Assembly (NCBI GenBank): GCA_030770425.1 | Contig: JASJFT010000059.1 | Coordinates: 124,001-188,000, forward strand | Reading direction: 5' to 3' | From: Darksidea phi | Lineage: Eukaryota > Ascomycota > Dothideomycetes > Pleosporales > Lentitheciaceae | DNA length: 64,000 nucleotides | Part shown: positions 1 through 9,920 of the stretch, in pieces | How positions within the stretch are numbered: the first letter of the stretch is position 1 | Layout: each line of letters starts with the position of its first letter | The notes under the pieces: generated by a model | Database searches by the model: none | Seen by the model: the letters and a program-made list of their open reading frames with translations, nothing else | Told to the model about the DNA's origin: nothing | Made by a program: the position numbers and the translations under genes

Positions 1-1843
1 TTCGGTCTAGAATGATGGGATTCCCCCAGCGTCCGCCGCCGCTCTTCTGGCGGCTCACGTAAGGTATGTCCTTGTTCTGGGGCGTCGTACATATTTCGCG
101 CGTCCTGCTGTGGCTGGCCGGGCCCGTTCGGCTGACTGTTCGGACGGGGGGGTACGTTGGGGGGTGGCTGTCGGGGGTCCCGGGCATGCGCATCGTGCGG
201 AGACGCAGCATAGGGGCGTTGGCCTTGGAATACCATGGGATTGTAAGGTTGCGAAGTCTGCGACTGCGATGAGCGACCCTGATCAGGGGAGCCTTGATGA
301 CCGTACGCCTGAGTGGGGGACCCCGCACTATAGCTGTTTCCCTCGGGTGCCCGCGAGGCACTGCTGCCATACATGTGTCGGTCAGGGGACGGTTGGCGCC
401 GGTACGGTTGGAAGTCCGATCTAGGTGCTGATGAGATATTGCGTCTCGGCGATGGAGGTTGCATGCTGTGATTGTTTGAGGGTGGCGCGTTTGTGGGAGG
501 TGACGACTGTGATTGTGACGTCTGAGTAGGGGCGCCTGTGTCACCGCCGCCAATAAGGGATGAGATGGACATGCTGCTTCCTGGCCGATGCGCCTGGCCT
601 AGCCCAGGAAGCTCCCGACCCGCTCCAAACACCGACGAGTATGGGGCGCGTTGCGTTTGTGGTGCATGACTGTGATGTTGTTGTTGTTGTTGCTGCGGCG
701 ATGATGGGGGCGGCATGTGTGATCGCGCAAATGATGGCGGCGGCGGTGGTTCGTGCGAAGGAGCTGGGACAGGTTAGCAAGCTTGGGAGAAGCTGGATGC
801 GGGCGGGGCTGTACCTCCATAGGGGTTGGGCGGGCTTGCGCGGCCGAGCGAGCGCCTGCGCGAAGCATCGTACCCATACGGCGACTGGTTTGCAGCGTTA
901 TGTGAGGAGCTCATGGATGGCGGTGGGGGCGGACCAGACTGCGTGTGATGATGGGATGCATGCGAGATGGCAGCTAAAGACATGATCGTCAGTGATGTTC
1001 ACATACGGCTAGAAGGTGACAGGGGGAGGTTCGCTTAGAGTGCCAGCTGTGCGGGAAGAGAGAAATGCCATCATGACTCTCCGCTCTTGCAGCCGGCAAC
1101 ATGTGCGCAACCAGCGATCGGTCCATGGCATACCAGCGACACGGCGACTGGAGGCAGAACGGGCCTTGGATGGGGAACTACTGGGAGAGGGTGTACTGGA
1201 TCAACGGGACCATTGTTCGTCTCAACACAGCTCGGCAATAGCGACAAATGGCAGATCTGAGCAGATCGGCGCCGTCTATTCGCCAGAGCTTGTGCCATCG
1301 ACGCCTCAACGCCCCTGCGACTGAGGATGAATAGTGGCACCCGTTGTCCCGAGTGCTCCAGTCCAGCTTCCCGACCTAGACTCGATGTTCTGCTCCCAGC
1401 ACCACGTGCGCCGTGCAGCCAGTGTCCAAGTCATGCTGTCGGATCCAAGACAGCGATAGGTCTTGTGTTGCGCCGCAGCGAGTATGTAGAGTGAGTCTGC
1501 GCCCGCAGAGCGTACCTGTGTTTCCCCAAGCACCCTGTCTCTCGCCTTGAGGCGCGCCCTCGGCACCGTGGACGCCATAGCTGCTTCGCCGGACATGGTG
1601 CGAGCCCGGTGGGAGGAACGGGTCGCGATGCGAGGCTTGGTACGGATCGGCGGCGAAGGACAGGTGGACCGGCGGCTGCGGCTGCGAGGTGGCAGGCGGA
1701 TAGCCAGCGTAGGGCTGGGTGCGTGTCTGTTGCGGCGGTTGGGACGAAGGAGGGTGGTGGTTCTGGTGGTTCTGGTGGTTCGGATTGTGAATCAGGGTGC
1801 GTTCGGGGGGGCGCGTGAAGGGGTGCGGCTGGCGAGCGTCCAT
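1..1843 (-). CDS. Unidentified disordered, Pro/Gln/Ser-rich protein (5' part, runs off left edge)
   Basis: I do not recognise this gene. Proposed exons are complement(1516..1843), complement(815..973) and complement(1..763, open to the edge). The first intron (974-1515, 542 bp) is phase 1 with a GTACGC donor and a TTTAG acceptor. The second (764-814, 51 bp) is phase 1 with a GTACAG donor, a GCTAAC branch point and a CCCAG acceptor. The joined frame stays open for at least 416 codons. It is low-complexity and rich in Pro, Ser, Gln, His and Asn, with a poly-Gln tract, a short ordered-looking motif (PGSSMSISSLIGGG) and a charged stretch (PPEERRRTLGE) close to the edge. The composition suggests the disordered N-terminus of a large nuclear regulatory protein, but nothing visible fixes its identity. 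The long first intron is the weakest part of the model. Confidence 0.55.
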
Positions 1844-2535
1844 GGTCGCGGTGGGTGACGTTCACACGTCGTGGAGAGGTGCAGGGCGCTCTGGAGGCAG
1901 TGAAGCATGTAGGAGCAGGGTATGGACTCGAGCACGTCGACGAGCTAGCCGGCAGCAAAAAGGACTGCCATGGTTACCCGTCGTGGAGCTGGCGCGAGGC
2001 TCGTCCCGGACGTGTCCGGGGAAGGAAAGCAGAGCGACAAGATGTGAGGAGACGAGGAGGAGACGACAAATGCATCTGCGTGCATGGCTCATCGAAGAAT
2101 CCCTGCCGCCACAAGGGCCCGTCCGCGCGCGCCCCGCATTGACCCTCGAAAACTCGGCCTGAGCATTCTGCCGTCGCCTGCAGGCCACCGGTGAGGTGCC
2201 ATGCGTGCGCCGCCGTATTATCGTGCGCCGTTGGCTGGAGCCCGTGGGGCAGCCTCTTGCAGGCGCGGGCGCGGGCGCATGCGTGGGCTCGGCGAGGATG
2301 GGCCGCCAACGAGCACAGAGCGGTATGCCCGTTGTGTACCTGATGATGGTGTTTCGGCTGGGGCCATGCTAAGTTTGGCTCCACCGCTTCTTTGCCGACC
2401 CACATCCCTGACGTCGCGCGCGCGGGCGTTCCGATCACCTCGCCCGCCAGGCACGTCGCCTGCACCCCTCACGTGCCGACCGTCTCGCCCGACGACATGG
2501 CCATGTAAAGGCGCCGCCGTCCGCCAGCATCCCTC
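1844..2535. other. Divergent intergenic region
   Basis: This is GC-rich spacer between the divergent starts of the left-edge gene and BTN1. Overlapping open frames occur on both strands, but none has family-like content, so I read them as chance. It presumably holds both promoters. Confidence 0.5.
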
Positions 2536-4038
2536 ATGCCGCTCCCGATGCCCGGCTCTCCCTCGGCCTCATGGGCCCTCTACCGCGCCCGCATCAAGGC
2601 CGTCTTCGAGGGCGCCGATCCCCGCGTCTGCGCTGCCTTCTGGCTCTTCGGTGAGTGGGCATCTCTGTAATGCAAAGCGAGCGGTTGGAACTGTTCAGTT
2701 CGCCCTTTTCCCCGGCGGGCCCGACTAACGCCCCCGCAGGCCTCATAAACAACGTCCTCTACGTAATCATCCTGTCCGCCGCCCTCGATCTCGTGGGACC
2801 CAATGTCCCCAAAGGCGTCGTCCTCCTCGCCGATGTCATCCCCTCCTTCTTCACCAAGCTATGCGCCCCGTACTTCATCCACAAGATACCCTACAATGTC
2901 CGCATTCTCATATTCGTCGCGCTCTCGGCATGCGGCATGGTCATCATCGCCCTTACGCCCCAGCTGCAGGATGCCAGGTCTATTGGCATTAAGATGTTCG
3001 GCGTCATACTAGCCAGTCTGAGTAGTGGAGGGGGCGAGCTTAGCTTCCTGGGCCTGACACATTACTATGGCCACTTCGCGCTCGCGAGCTGGGGCAGTGG
3101 GACTGGCGGGGCGGGGCTGATCGGAGCTGGGGCATACGCCATCTTCACAACCACTCTCCAGATCAGCCCTCGCAACAGCTTGTTGGCTTTCTCTTTCCTG
3201 CCAGTGATCATGCTGATAAGCTTCTTTCTGATCCTTCCCCAAGGCCCTCTTCGCGCCTCATCTAGCAAATACGTGGAATACGAAGCAATCGAGGACGAGG
3301 ATGACGACAACGAAGAGTTTGTGGAACCGCACGCAGAGAACGAGGGTCTCTTGTCTTCTTCTATGCACTCAGCTTCCGGTCGTAGCTTCACCTCTGTCCA
3401 CGCTAAGACGGTCAAGTCATCCTTTAAAGGCTTCAAAGCCAATCTTAGACGTGCCCGAGGCCTTTTCTTCCCATAGTATGTGATGCGCCCGTGCAAAAAA
3501 TCGCTATAGATCAAGACTAACACCTTCCAGCATGCTCCCGCTCCTCCTCGTCTACATCGCTGAATACACAATCAACCAAGGCGTGGCCCCTACCCTGCTT
3601 TTCCCTCTCGAGTCCAGCCCTTTCCAGGACTACAGGTCTTTCTACTCGACCTACAACGCCATCTACCAAGTCGGCGTCTTCATCTCGCGCTCCAGCACAC
3701 CATTTATCCGCATCCGCCACCTCTATTTCCCCTCCTTCCTCCAAGTCGCCAACCTTGTTCTGCTTACGGCGCATGCGATGTTTAACTTCATTCCGCACTT
3801 CTACGTGGTCTGCATCATCATCTTCTGGGAAGGACTGTTGGGCGGACTGGTGTACGTGAGCACATTCGCCGAAATCACGGACAATGTGCCTAAGGAGGAC
3901 CGAGAGTTTAGTTTGGGAGCGACGACCGTGAGTGATTCCGGGGGGATATGTATTGCTGGGTTTGTTAGCATGGCCTTCGAAGTTTGGCTCTGTGGATGGC
4001 AGGTTGATCATGGGAGGAAGTATTGCAAGATGCAGTGA
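2536..4038 (+). CDS. BTN1: Battenin/CLN3 family vacuolar membrane protein
   Basis: Exons are 2536..2650, 2740..3475 and 3531..4038, giving 452 aa. Introns of 89 bp (GTGAGT donor, CTAAC branch) and 55 bp (GTATGT donor) join phases 1 and 2 cleanly. An in-frame TAA at 2506 precedes the first ATG. The protein is a typical CLN3: [13 protein letters not shown] and [14 protein letters not shown] at the N-terminus, a conserved [12 protein letters not shown] segment, about 11 hydrophobic segments, and the late [10 protein letters not shown] and FWEGLLGGL motifs. A charged, acidic cytosolic loop lies around residues 240-280. Yeast Btn1 acts in vacuolar pH and basic amino-acid homeostasis, and human CLN3 loss causes Batten disease; the role here is inferred by family. 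No truncation or missing segment is seen. Confidence 0.95.
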
Positions 4039-5393
4039 ATAGAATTTCATCCGTTTATATTTCTCCGAAGTCGCTTCAATCGCTATCCTCATGTGACGTT
4101 CTGAAGGCACTTGAGGTTCTTTTCGGTGAGCAAGACACTATGCACGTTAATAAGAACCGGTCCTCTAGCGACGGTACCAAAGACTAAAAATCCACACCAT
4201 TACCGTCAAGTAGCAGCTGTGAGTCCAGTGAACGCCAAGTTGCTGTTGCTGAGTGCAAAGGCAATGTCGGATACACCAAACGGTTCCAACGCAGATCCGA
4301 CAATTTGGACGAGGGCTCGCCCAAGAAGAAAGCGAAAGCAAAACTACACCACCGGCGTCAGGGCCCTCTAACTAGTTATTAAGACTACTTTACACCTCTG
4401 AAAAACCCAAGTAGTAACAGCTATCTACAGCTTTAAAAAAGAACCGTCCCCTTAGAGTAAGCGAGAGAGAGAGAGAGAGAGCTACTATACTATACCTCGT
4501 CTCGAACTAGATAGGGTTCTTTCAAAAAGGCAAAAGACTAATCTTGACAGCCCTATCGGAGGAATATATACAAGAACCTCCTTATGACGTCTAGACTTTC
4601 TCGCAATTGAGGACCCTAAAGGGAGAGGTTCTAGTAACCGACTATACCGCTTTTTTGTACCTGTCAAGATTAATTGGAGAGAATGCTTGTTTATTAAATG
4701 TTAATTCAATATATATACACTATAATCTTTTAAAGAATTTAGATCCTACTATTGTTACTAGAGACATCGCCGAGATTACAAATATTGATTTCTTAAAGTA
4801 CCCAGTGAAGGTAGTGAGTCGTAACAGTTGGGTAACTTGGTGCTATACTAATTGAAGGCAATAGAGCCGCTCCACCACGTCGTACAGGCCAGTTGCGCGA
4901 GATGACAGATACAGATGAGATGAGAGAGTTTCTTAATAAGATTAACAGGTCGGATGTTGATGAGGAGCTGGATGAACTTCTGCTCGTAGACTTTGTGGAT
5001 TAAGTCGGCGTTTGCCTTTGATGTTAGTTCTGCTAGGGTGTTGGTTGTCGTCAGTCCTATATGGCGCATTTTGAAGCATTTCAGGATGCTCTCTTGCTGG
5101 TGATGGTTTCGAGGAGGTAATATTCGCTCCGGTGAGGGTCTCAGACCTGACTTGGGCGCACTTCGGGCACTGCTCCGGGGAAGACGATGTACTACCTCGG
5201 TCGTCATGGACTATTTCTGGCTCATCAATAGCACATTCACGCTCACGAATCCACTCAAGCTCAATGTTCTGCACAAAGTAGATCAGTTTTCCGCATTCCG
5301 TCTAGCTAGAATACACAATCCCTACAATCCTCCTTCCATGTCCACCACTACCAATGCGTCCATGCGGCGTCCATCGCGCTGTTGTTGCTATAT
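4039..5393. other. Gene-poor interval with degenerate DNA
   Basis: Between the convergent ends of BTN1 and ATP5. Part of it (about 4380-4850) is AT-rich and looks decayed. On the minus strand, around 4850-5270, two overlapping frames give gene-like text interrupted by stops (for example a CPKC pair). I could not assign a family. It may be a relic of a mobile element. Confidence 0.45.
4463..4481. repeat. (GA)n microsatellite
   Basis: A perfect GA dinucleotide run of about 9.5 units in the AT-rich spacer between BTN1 and ATP5. Confidence 0.9.
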
Positions 5394-6326
5394 TTACAAA
5401 GTATCCTTGAGCAGCTTGTTCATGCGAGCCATCTTGGCGGAGACGGAGAGATCGATGGTGCGGTCGCCGATCTCAACGACGAGGCCGCCGCGGATGTCAG
5501 GGTTCACTTTGGGGACGACCTTGAGTTTTTGGCCTTGGGAGACGTATTGGGATTTGCTGACGGCGGATTCGAGACGGCTGAGGGTGCGGTTGTCTAGGGG
5601 CTGGGAGATGTTAGCTTGAGCTCCTCACACATTATACATCCTTCTCATCTATAAAGCAACGCAAGCCCATGTTCTTCATAACTCTCCTATTCCAGTTCAG
5701 GTCCGGGGACAGAGAATTGACGTACCGCAGCGCTAGTAACCACCAACTCAACCTCTCCCCTTGTCGCGCTAATAAGCTGAGCAAACTTCTCCACAACGCC
5801 TTCCAGCGCGCCCAGTCTGTTGTTCGCGGCAAGAGTCTCGAGAAGGTTCTTCACGATGCCGTCCTTGTCCTGGCCGCCAATGTGCTTCTGCAGCTCGGCG
5901 ATGATCTGCTGCTTATCGGAGACAGAGAGGGTGGGCGCGTTGAGGATGACGGAGAGCTTGGGGTCCTTTTTGAACACGTTGGAGAGCGTGTCGAGGGATT
6001 TCGCCGTGGGATCGAGGGCGCTGGTCTTGGCTGCTGCTGTGTACTATGCGAGTAAAAAGTGTTAGCGAGCGATTTGTTTTTGCCATTGAGAAGCCTCCCA
6101 TCGTCTAACCATCGCAAACAAGTGCCAATTGAGAGAAGGACAGGCGTACCAGAGCACTCGCATACGTTCCATCGATGCCGAAGAGGGCGATGGGCGGCTT
6201 CGTTTGGGCGCTGCTCGGTGCAGCGGCCGCTGCTGCGTAGCTCCGGGATGGGGCGATGCGGGCTGCGATTGGGATGCGTGGCGCACCGGCGCGGAAGGCG
6301 GTTGTGAGGGCCCGGCTGGAGAACAT
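5394..6326 (-). CDS. ATP5: Mitochondrial F1Fo ATP synthase OSCP subunit
   Basis: Exons are complement(6150..6326), complement(5726..6043) and complement(5394..5600), giving 233 aa. The 106-bp and 125-bp introns are both phase 0 with GTACG donors, and the second carries a CTAAC branch point. The first ~30 residues (Arg/Ala/Ser-rich, ending near RSYAAA) look like a mitochondrial presequence. The mature part has the OSCP hallmarks: an N-terminal helical domain starting IALFGIDGTYASAL, the LSVSDKQQIIAEL and LLETLAANNRLGAL segments, and the C-terminal signature NPDIRGGLVVEIGDRTIDLSV. OSCP is the stator subunit linking the F1 head to the peripheral stalk. Length matches the family. Confidence 0.96.
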
Positions 6327-7195
6327 GGTTTTGCGAGGGAGCCGAGATGGAGGTGCTGATGGAGAGAGGTTGCCGGTTGACGCTGTGGGTTGTACGTTCG
6401 AGCTTTCGTTGCCGGGTCTCGGCGATGGGGGCTAGACTTGTTTGGGGTTGGTGTGGGTCGGAGCTTCGACGACGGTTTTAGAGAACGACGTGAGTTCTGC
6501 TCAGTACATCGCGTTTCGAAAAACTCGTTTAAGTTAAGCTATTCGGCAAAGAGGGAGCTTGGTACAGGTGGTAACGTGGTCCTCGTTATGGTGCCTCACC
6601 GCTTCATGTGTCGAACTCGTGCTCGAATCACTGTTCTTCACACAACGAGGTCGACCAACAGCACCGCGAAACTAAGGACCATGCTTTCTGTTCGAAGACA
6701 GTAATTTCAAGCTCCCTCAAAGTATCGTACTCCTACTATCCATGAGGCATGCCCATCGACCCGAGCAATCAAACGCTCCGGTTATCCTCCTTAACCATGC
6801 TCCCTAATAAGATGTGGCTTTCCTTCTATTAAAATCTTTCATTTCTCTCCTTCCTGTTTTCCACGTTCACATTCCTTAATCAACATCACCATCCTTCCTA
6901 CTTCACTTCTACATGAACGTAGTCCCCAGATCACCCTAGTGGCCGGGACCGGTACTCCTACTTCACTTCAAAATGACTGCCGGCCACCCTATCTCTCGAA
7001 GTGACGGCCAATCACAATGCAGGGCTCGTAAGACTAGCTATCAAACCGCCTTCACCTTCACATCGCCGCTTAGAGCAAACCTCCAACCCTCAAGTACCCC
7101 TCCTCCTTCAACAACGCCCCCTTCTCTTGAGTGTATCAGGAGACGCCACTCGTCAACGCTCTCTTGAAGACTGTATACCTCGATTACTGCGGACC
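6327..7195. other. Divergent promoter/5' leader region
   Basis: Between ATP5 and the F-box-like gene. An open frame in phase with the downstream gene reaches back to about 7001, but it has no ATG before 7196. Another ATG at 6973 lies in a different frame. This part may be leader, or may contain an unrecognised first exon. Confidence 0.45.
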
Positions 7196-8392
7196 ATGTT
7201 GGAGCGACTGAAGACGCCACCGCCGGCTTTGGTGCTGGGCAACGAGCAACTCCTGACGCCGCCGCCAACAGGCGGCTTGCGAAAGCGCGTGCGCTTCACC
7301 GATGACACCGAGAAGACGACCTCCAAGCGCCTCTCAAAGTCTCAGAAGCTTGACGAGAGTGCTCTTGCTGAATATGCAGAATTCCAAGATTACAGTGACG
7401 ATAACCAGAACTTTAGTATCTCGGACGTCAGCTCTGAGAAGTCTGAAGACTTCTCGACGCCGACGTCCCCAGGCAACTCCCTCCCCGTCAGTCCACTCGA
7501 CAAGAAGGACAGTTTCGCTGGTCTTGCTCTGGCCATCGATGCTCCGACCACCGCTGAGCCGTTTCCATTTATGAAGCTGCCCCTCTCCGTCAGAAACCGC
7601 GTTTACAGCTTCCTCTTGGTCGTCCCAGCCCTGATTTGCGTCCGCCAAAACCACACTACCTACCACAACGAGAGGTATTCATATCTCTATGCCGAGCATC
7701 GTGAGCTCCTACCCGGCATCTCGTACGCCTTGGCGCGAGGCGCTGTCGACGGCTGCAAGTTCAGCTTTGCTCGTTTCCGCTTGACTAACGCCGGCATCCT
7801 CCAAGCCTCGAAGGAGGTACACGCGGAAGCAAAAGAGGTCATGTATAGTGCCAACGACTTCGAGATCAGCTGTCCTAGCCAGGAGTTCAGTCCGCCGCCC
7901 GACTTCAAGATTCGTCTGTTCCCTCCCGGATATCAGCGTCTAATTTGCAAGCTAACAATCCGCGTGCGAGCTTTGTACCCGCTCCAGTGGCTGATTAATG
8001 GTGGCTATGCTAAGTTGAAGGACGCCTACCGCGGCCTCGAGACACTCACTCTCATCTTCGAGCTGCAGACCGCGAAGAGGGGCTTCGGCAAGCGCGCAGT
8101 CAAGCAGGAGGGAGAGAAGTGGATTCCGTACGTCAAACGCCTCCACGATCTCTTAGCTACTGAGCTCTACGGCCACATCGGAGCCGGTAAGCGGATGCCC
8201 ATTTGGATCGATTTCCGCGTTTTGTTTGACGGTGACCGTTATGACGAAGTTGCAGACCTGGATCATGTCAGTGCGACGAGCGGTCCTGGTACTGGCGCAA
8301 TTACGACGGGCACCGAACGCGCAGAGGAGGACGCATTGCGAAGGAGCTTGAAGCGCGGTCTTGCTGAAGCTTTCGAACTGTTCAAGAAGTAA
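7196..8392 (+). CDS. F-box-like / 2EXR-type fungal protein
   Basis: A single exon from the first in-frame ATG gives 398 aa. The N-terminal ~115 residues are charged and disordered (a TPPP repeat, then Ser/Asp/Glu-rich). A segment near residues 120-145 (FMKLPLSVRNRVYSFLL) matches the F-box-like hydrophobic helix that opens many fungal orphan proteins. It is followed by a typical body with an ILQASKEVHAEAKEVMY motif, the 'returning exon' pattern in which the gene product recognises a fallen-leaf list of Leu/Tyr-rich helices. The function is unknown. F-box-like proteins usually recruit substrates to SCF ubiquitin ligases, but the Skp1 contact cannot be confirmed by eye. The open frame extends 195 bp upstream without an ATG, so the start could lie in an upstream exon. 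Confidence 0.7.
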   Translation: MLERLKTPPPALVLGNEQLLTPPPTGGLRKRVRFTDDTEKTTSKRLSKSQKLDESALAEYAEFQDYSDDNQNFSISDVSSEKSEDFSTPTSPGNSLPVSPLDKKDSFAGLALAIDAPTTAEPFPFMKLPLSVRNRVYSFLLVVPALICVRQNHTTYHNERYSYLYAEHRELLPGISYALARGAVDGCKFSFARFRLTNAGILQASKEVHAEAKEVMYSANDFEISCPSQEFSPPPDFKIRLFPPGYQRLICKLTIRVRALYPLQWLINGGYAKLKDAYRGLETLTLIFELQTAKRGFGKRAVKQEGEKWIPYVKRLHDLLATELYGHIGAGKRMPIWIDFRVLFDGDRYDEVADLDHVSATSGPGTGAITTGTERAEEDALRRSLKRGLAEAFELFKK

Positions 8393-9211
8393 GGCCTAAG
8401 ATGCTGAGCCACCTTCACCGCGCTTGCATCTTTCACTTTTCGCGGCTGTCACCTGTCCCATCGGCACATTACCAGTAGTGGATTATTCAAGGAGCGCGAA
8501 TGTCGACCTCTTCACCTAGCAGCCTCTCTTCTTTCCAGATCTGCTTAACGACCTAGCATGCGGCGCTTCCATCAAACTTTCTCACCAACGTTCAGCATCG
8601 GTGTTGGCTTTCCGGAAATTTTGCTCGATACAGTCGCATACGTTCTATCTCTTTGGGCAACGTTCTTCTACCGCAGCTTTTGGGAATACACCGTTGCTGG
8701 CACCATGTGTATTATCTAGCGATTAGGCTTTTATGTAAGGTGGTATATAGTGGGATTTCATTTGCTTCGGGAACAGCTTATTTGGGAACTGGGATATGCC
8801 ATACATTGGCGTGGATATGGATGGTTCTTGGGAGGGTGAGCATCGCTCTCGCTCTCATTGAGCAGTTTAGTCTGTGCGACAGCAGCTTAGCATAACGAGT
8901 AGCCGCGTAATTGCAAAAGCTAAAAAAGTTCCGTCTCATAGTATGCTGATTGTCAATGTATGCTTTCTAGGGAGTCCGGATAATAGGTCGTAAAAGTAGA
9001 GGCCAATCATTATCACCTTAATGCATACATCACCATAACCACTCCATGTGCACTTCACTGAAATCGAGAACCCATGATCCATAGCCTCGTGGTATCTAGT
9101 ATGACATGCTGATGTCAAGTCCATTCATGTTACTGACTATCGACCAGATACACGAATGAACGCCCGTTTTGACCGAATTGTTGCACCGAAGAATCCCCAA
9201 AAGACCATCCC
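8393..9211. other. Convergent 3' intergenic region
   Basis: Between the 3' ends of the F-box-like gene and RPS8. A hydrophobic open frame at 8653-8895 has no family resemblance. I see nothing else. Confidence 0.5.
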
Positions 9212-9920
9212 TTACTTCCTGAGGAGACGCTGGTAGAAGGCGAGCTCCTCGCCCTCGAGGATGTATCCATCGCAGCGACCGCTCTGGCCAGGGCGGGAGG
9301 AGACGACGGCGAAGACACGACCGGCCTCGAACTGCCTCTCGAGAGCGCTCTCGACCTTGCCAGATGCCTTGAGACGCTCGGACTGCTTCTTCTGGACGCT
9401 GTTCGACTTCTTCTTTTCCTCCTCTTTGTCGCCGGCCTTGGCCTGCTTTCGGCGGCCGAGCGCCTGGCCGTAGTGGGCGTCGTACCACTGACGGAAGGGA
9501 GCGGCATCGATCTGGACGACAGCAGACTTGGTGAGGGTGTTGGTGCGGACGAGCTCGTTGTTGGAGGGGTGGTAGACGACACCGATCACACGGCACTTCT
9601 TAGCGACGCCCTCAGAGCCCCATGAGAAATTTCCGGAGTCGAGACGCAGAGCACGGAACTTGCGGTTGCCGCCACGAGTGCGGACAAGATGGATACGCTT
9701 AGCGCCAATACGGGTATTGGCGGGTTGGCGACCCTTCTCGAAAGCCCTAAAGCCATGTCAGACATGACTGTAGAAGCAATCGGGTTATGCATACCTCTTC
9801 TTGCGGTAGTATGCCCTCTTCGCACCGGAAGCGGAGCGCTTGTGGCGAGAGTCTCGTGAGATACTGGGGAGTGTCAGCTTCTGCGAAAATGGAGGGAAAC
9901 AGGGAGAGTAGATACCCCAT
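9212..9920 (-). CDS. RPS8: 40S ribosomal protein S8 (eS8)
   Basis: Exons are complement(9916..9920), complement(9795..9863) and complement(9212..9746), giving 202 aa, the usual eukaryotic length. The first coding exon is only 5 nt (ATG GG), followed by a 52-bp intron (GTATCT donor). The second intron is 48 bp (GTATGC donor). The joined N-terminus MGISRDSRHKRSASGAKRAYYRKKR is nearly invariant in eS8 and confirms the micro-exon. Further hallmarks are the RTRGGNRKFRALRL and GVVYHPSNNELVRT segments and the lysine-rich insertion near residue 130. It is a structural protein of the small ribosomal subunit. Introns crowded at the extreme 5' end are typical for ribosomal-protein genes. Confidence 0.97.

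Noticed and set aside
2201..2728. 175-codon plus-strand open frame upstream of and overlapping the first exon of BTN1
   Set aside because: It is in a different frame from BTN1 exon 1, has no family content, and is explained by GC-rich composition.
6601..6640. Plus-strand sequence whose reverse complement contains GAGTTCGACAC, resembling a tRNA B box
   Set aside because: No A box or pairing acceptor stem at the required distances.
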